Source: Syntrophomonadaceae bacterium
Lineage (GTDB): Bacteria; Bacillota; Dethiobacteria; DTU022
Direction of reading: 5' to 3'
DNA length: 5,708 nucleotides
NCBI GenBank assembly: GCA_003552365.1
Contig: PUKR01000199.1
Location: 1-5,708, forward strand
Of this stretch, positions 5,077 through 5,708 are shown in pieces. The position numbers and the translations under genes are program-made. The notes under the pieces were generated by a model. It was not told the origin of the DNA. It saw nothing but the letters and a program-made list of their open reading frames with translations, and ran no database searches. Numbering within the stretch: the stretch's first letter is position 1; every line of letters starts with the position of its first letter.

Positions 5077-5708
5077 TTAATTTGTTCCGAGGCAACAGTT
5101 ATAGAAGTGTTTAATGGTGGGTATATCAATATTGCTGCCTACCCTGGCCATAAGAATGTTGCTCGGGTGTTCCCTGACTTCAGGGTCTTCAGTTTCCCAC
5201 GGTTCAAAGCCGTACTTTTTAAATAACTCAAGAAGAAGGCGGCGATATTCCCAGGTAGAAAGGTTTGTATTCACCAGGTCCCACATATCTACAGTTTGGA
5301 CGGCTATCACGATATAATTCTCGAAATAGGTAAACTGGTTGTTGCTAAAAATAGTAGACAGCATTGTTTTGGTCAATCCGATGTTACGCCAGGCGGGATC
5401 TGTTTCAATACTGCCCAGTTCAAGCAGTTGGGGAAAACAGCGCTTTTGCCACCAGGGGTAATCCGGTTTTTGGAAACAAACATATGATATGACTGTATTG
5501 GCATAGGCGGCAACGAAAACCATGCCGTCCGGGCATTCCGAAAGTTCGATCAGGGCCTGCTGTTGCCGGTTGCATGGCCTAAAACAACAAAGCCCCCTGG
5601 ATAGGTTATAGTCATCCATTCTCTTTGGGTCTACCGGTCCCCTGACGTGCAGTCGCCCCAGGTAAGTGTCAAACGCTTCGCTAATAGAATCATAAGGTGG
5701 TTTTTCAA
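5077..5708 (-). CDS. acuA: AcuA-like protein acetyltransferase (GNAT), partial at window edge
   Basis: AcuA in Bacillus acetylates the catalytic lysine of acetyl-CoA synthetase using acetyl-CoA and thereby inactivates it. The C-terminal 180 residues read here show the family blocks: FRPCNRQQQALIEL, LELGSIETDPAWRNIGLTKTML (GNAT motif A, acetyl-CoA binding), ENYIVIAVQTVDMWDL, WEYRRLLLELFKKYGFEPWETEDPEV and HPSNILMARVG. The frame does not begin at the ATG at 5619. It stays open to the right edge for 29 more codons, ending in GRLHVRGPVDPKRM, which resembles the AcuA N-terminus (Bacillus AcuA about 210 aa). The true start is therefore outside the window. Eight cysteines occur in the last 180 residues. 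The gene is codirectional with acs and 194 bp upstream, which supports a role in controlling that enzyme. No terminator is seen after its stop. The deacetylase partner AcuC is not in the window. The similarity is judged from memory of the Bacillus protein. Confidence 0.88.
   Translation of the reverse strand, partial: EKPPYDSISEAFDTYLGRLHVRGPVDPKRMDDYNLSRGLCCFRPCNRQQQALIELSECPDGMVFVAAYANTVISYVCFQKPDYPWWQKRCFPQLLELGSIETDPAWRNIGLTKTMLSTIFSNNQFTYFENYIVIAVQTVDMWDLVNTNLSTWEYRRLLLELFKKYGFEPWETEDPEVREHPSNILMARVGSNIDIPTIKHFYNCCLGTN

Overview
The window suggests a Gram-positive anaerobe of the class Clostridia (Firmicutes). The reasons are moderate GC with AT-rich intergenic DNA, strong AGGAGG-type ribosome binding sites, TTG start use, a class A (ancestral-type) RNase P RNA, a TyrZ-like tyrosyl-tRNA synthetase and an AcuA-family acetyltransferase. 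The genus cannot be named from sequence alone.

Left part, + strand (1-2759): a strong sigma-A-type promoter (17-45) drives rnpB, the RNase P RNA (about 60-554). This RNA has a very long P12 arm, a 25-bp stem with a 66-nt AT-rich cap. A short intrinsic terminator (564-584) follows. Next come a metallo-beta-lactamase-fold hydrolase related to RNase Z (697-1485, TTG start) and tyrS (1539-2759). All three concern tRNA or carry an RNase Z-like fold, but a functional link for the hydrolase is only inferred.

Middle (2760-2932): the convergent junction between tyrS and acs. It holds a 14-bp hairpin (2808-2840) that probably terminates in both directions and a second composite hairpin (2860-2900). 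A 26-codon reading frame with a good ribosome binding site overlaps the first hairpin and is of doubtful meaning.

Right part, - strand (2933-5708): acs, a full-length AMP-forming acetyl-CoA synthetase, lies 194 bp downstream of an acuA-like gene that runs off the right edge. AcuA-family enzymes acetylate the catalytic lysine of acetyl-CoA synthetase and switch it off, so this pair looks like an acetate-activation module with its own post-translational brake. The 194-bp gap holds a perfect 5-2-5 palindrome and three GGAATAT repeats but no convincing promoter.

I saw no mobile element, CRISPR array or tRNA gene. The most unusual structure is the P12 expansion in rnpB; the rest is mainly housekeeping and acetate metabolism.
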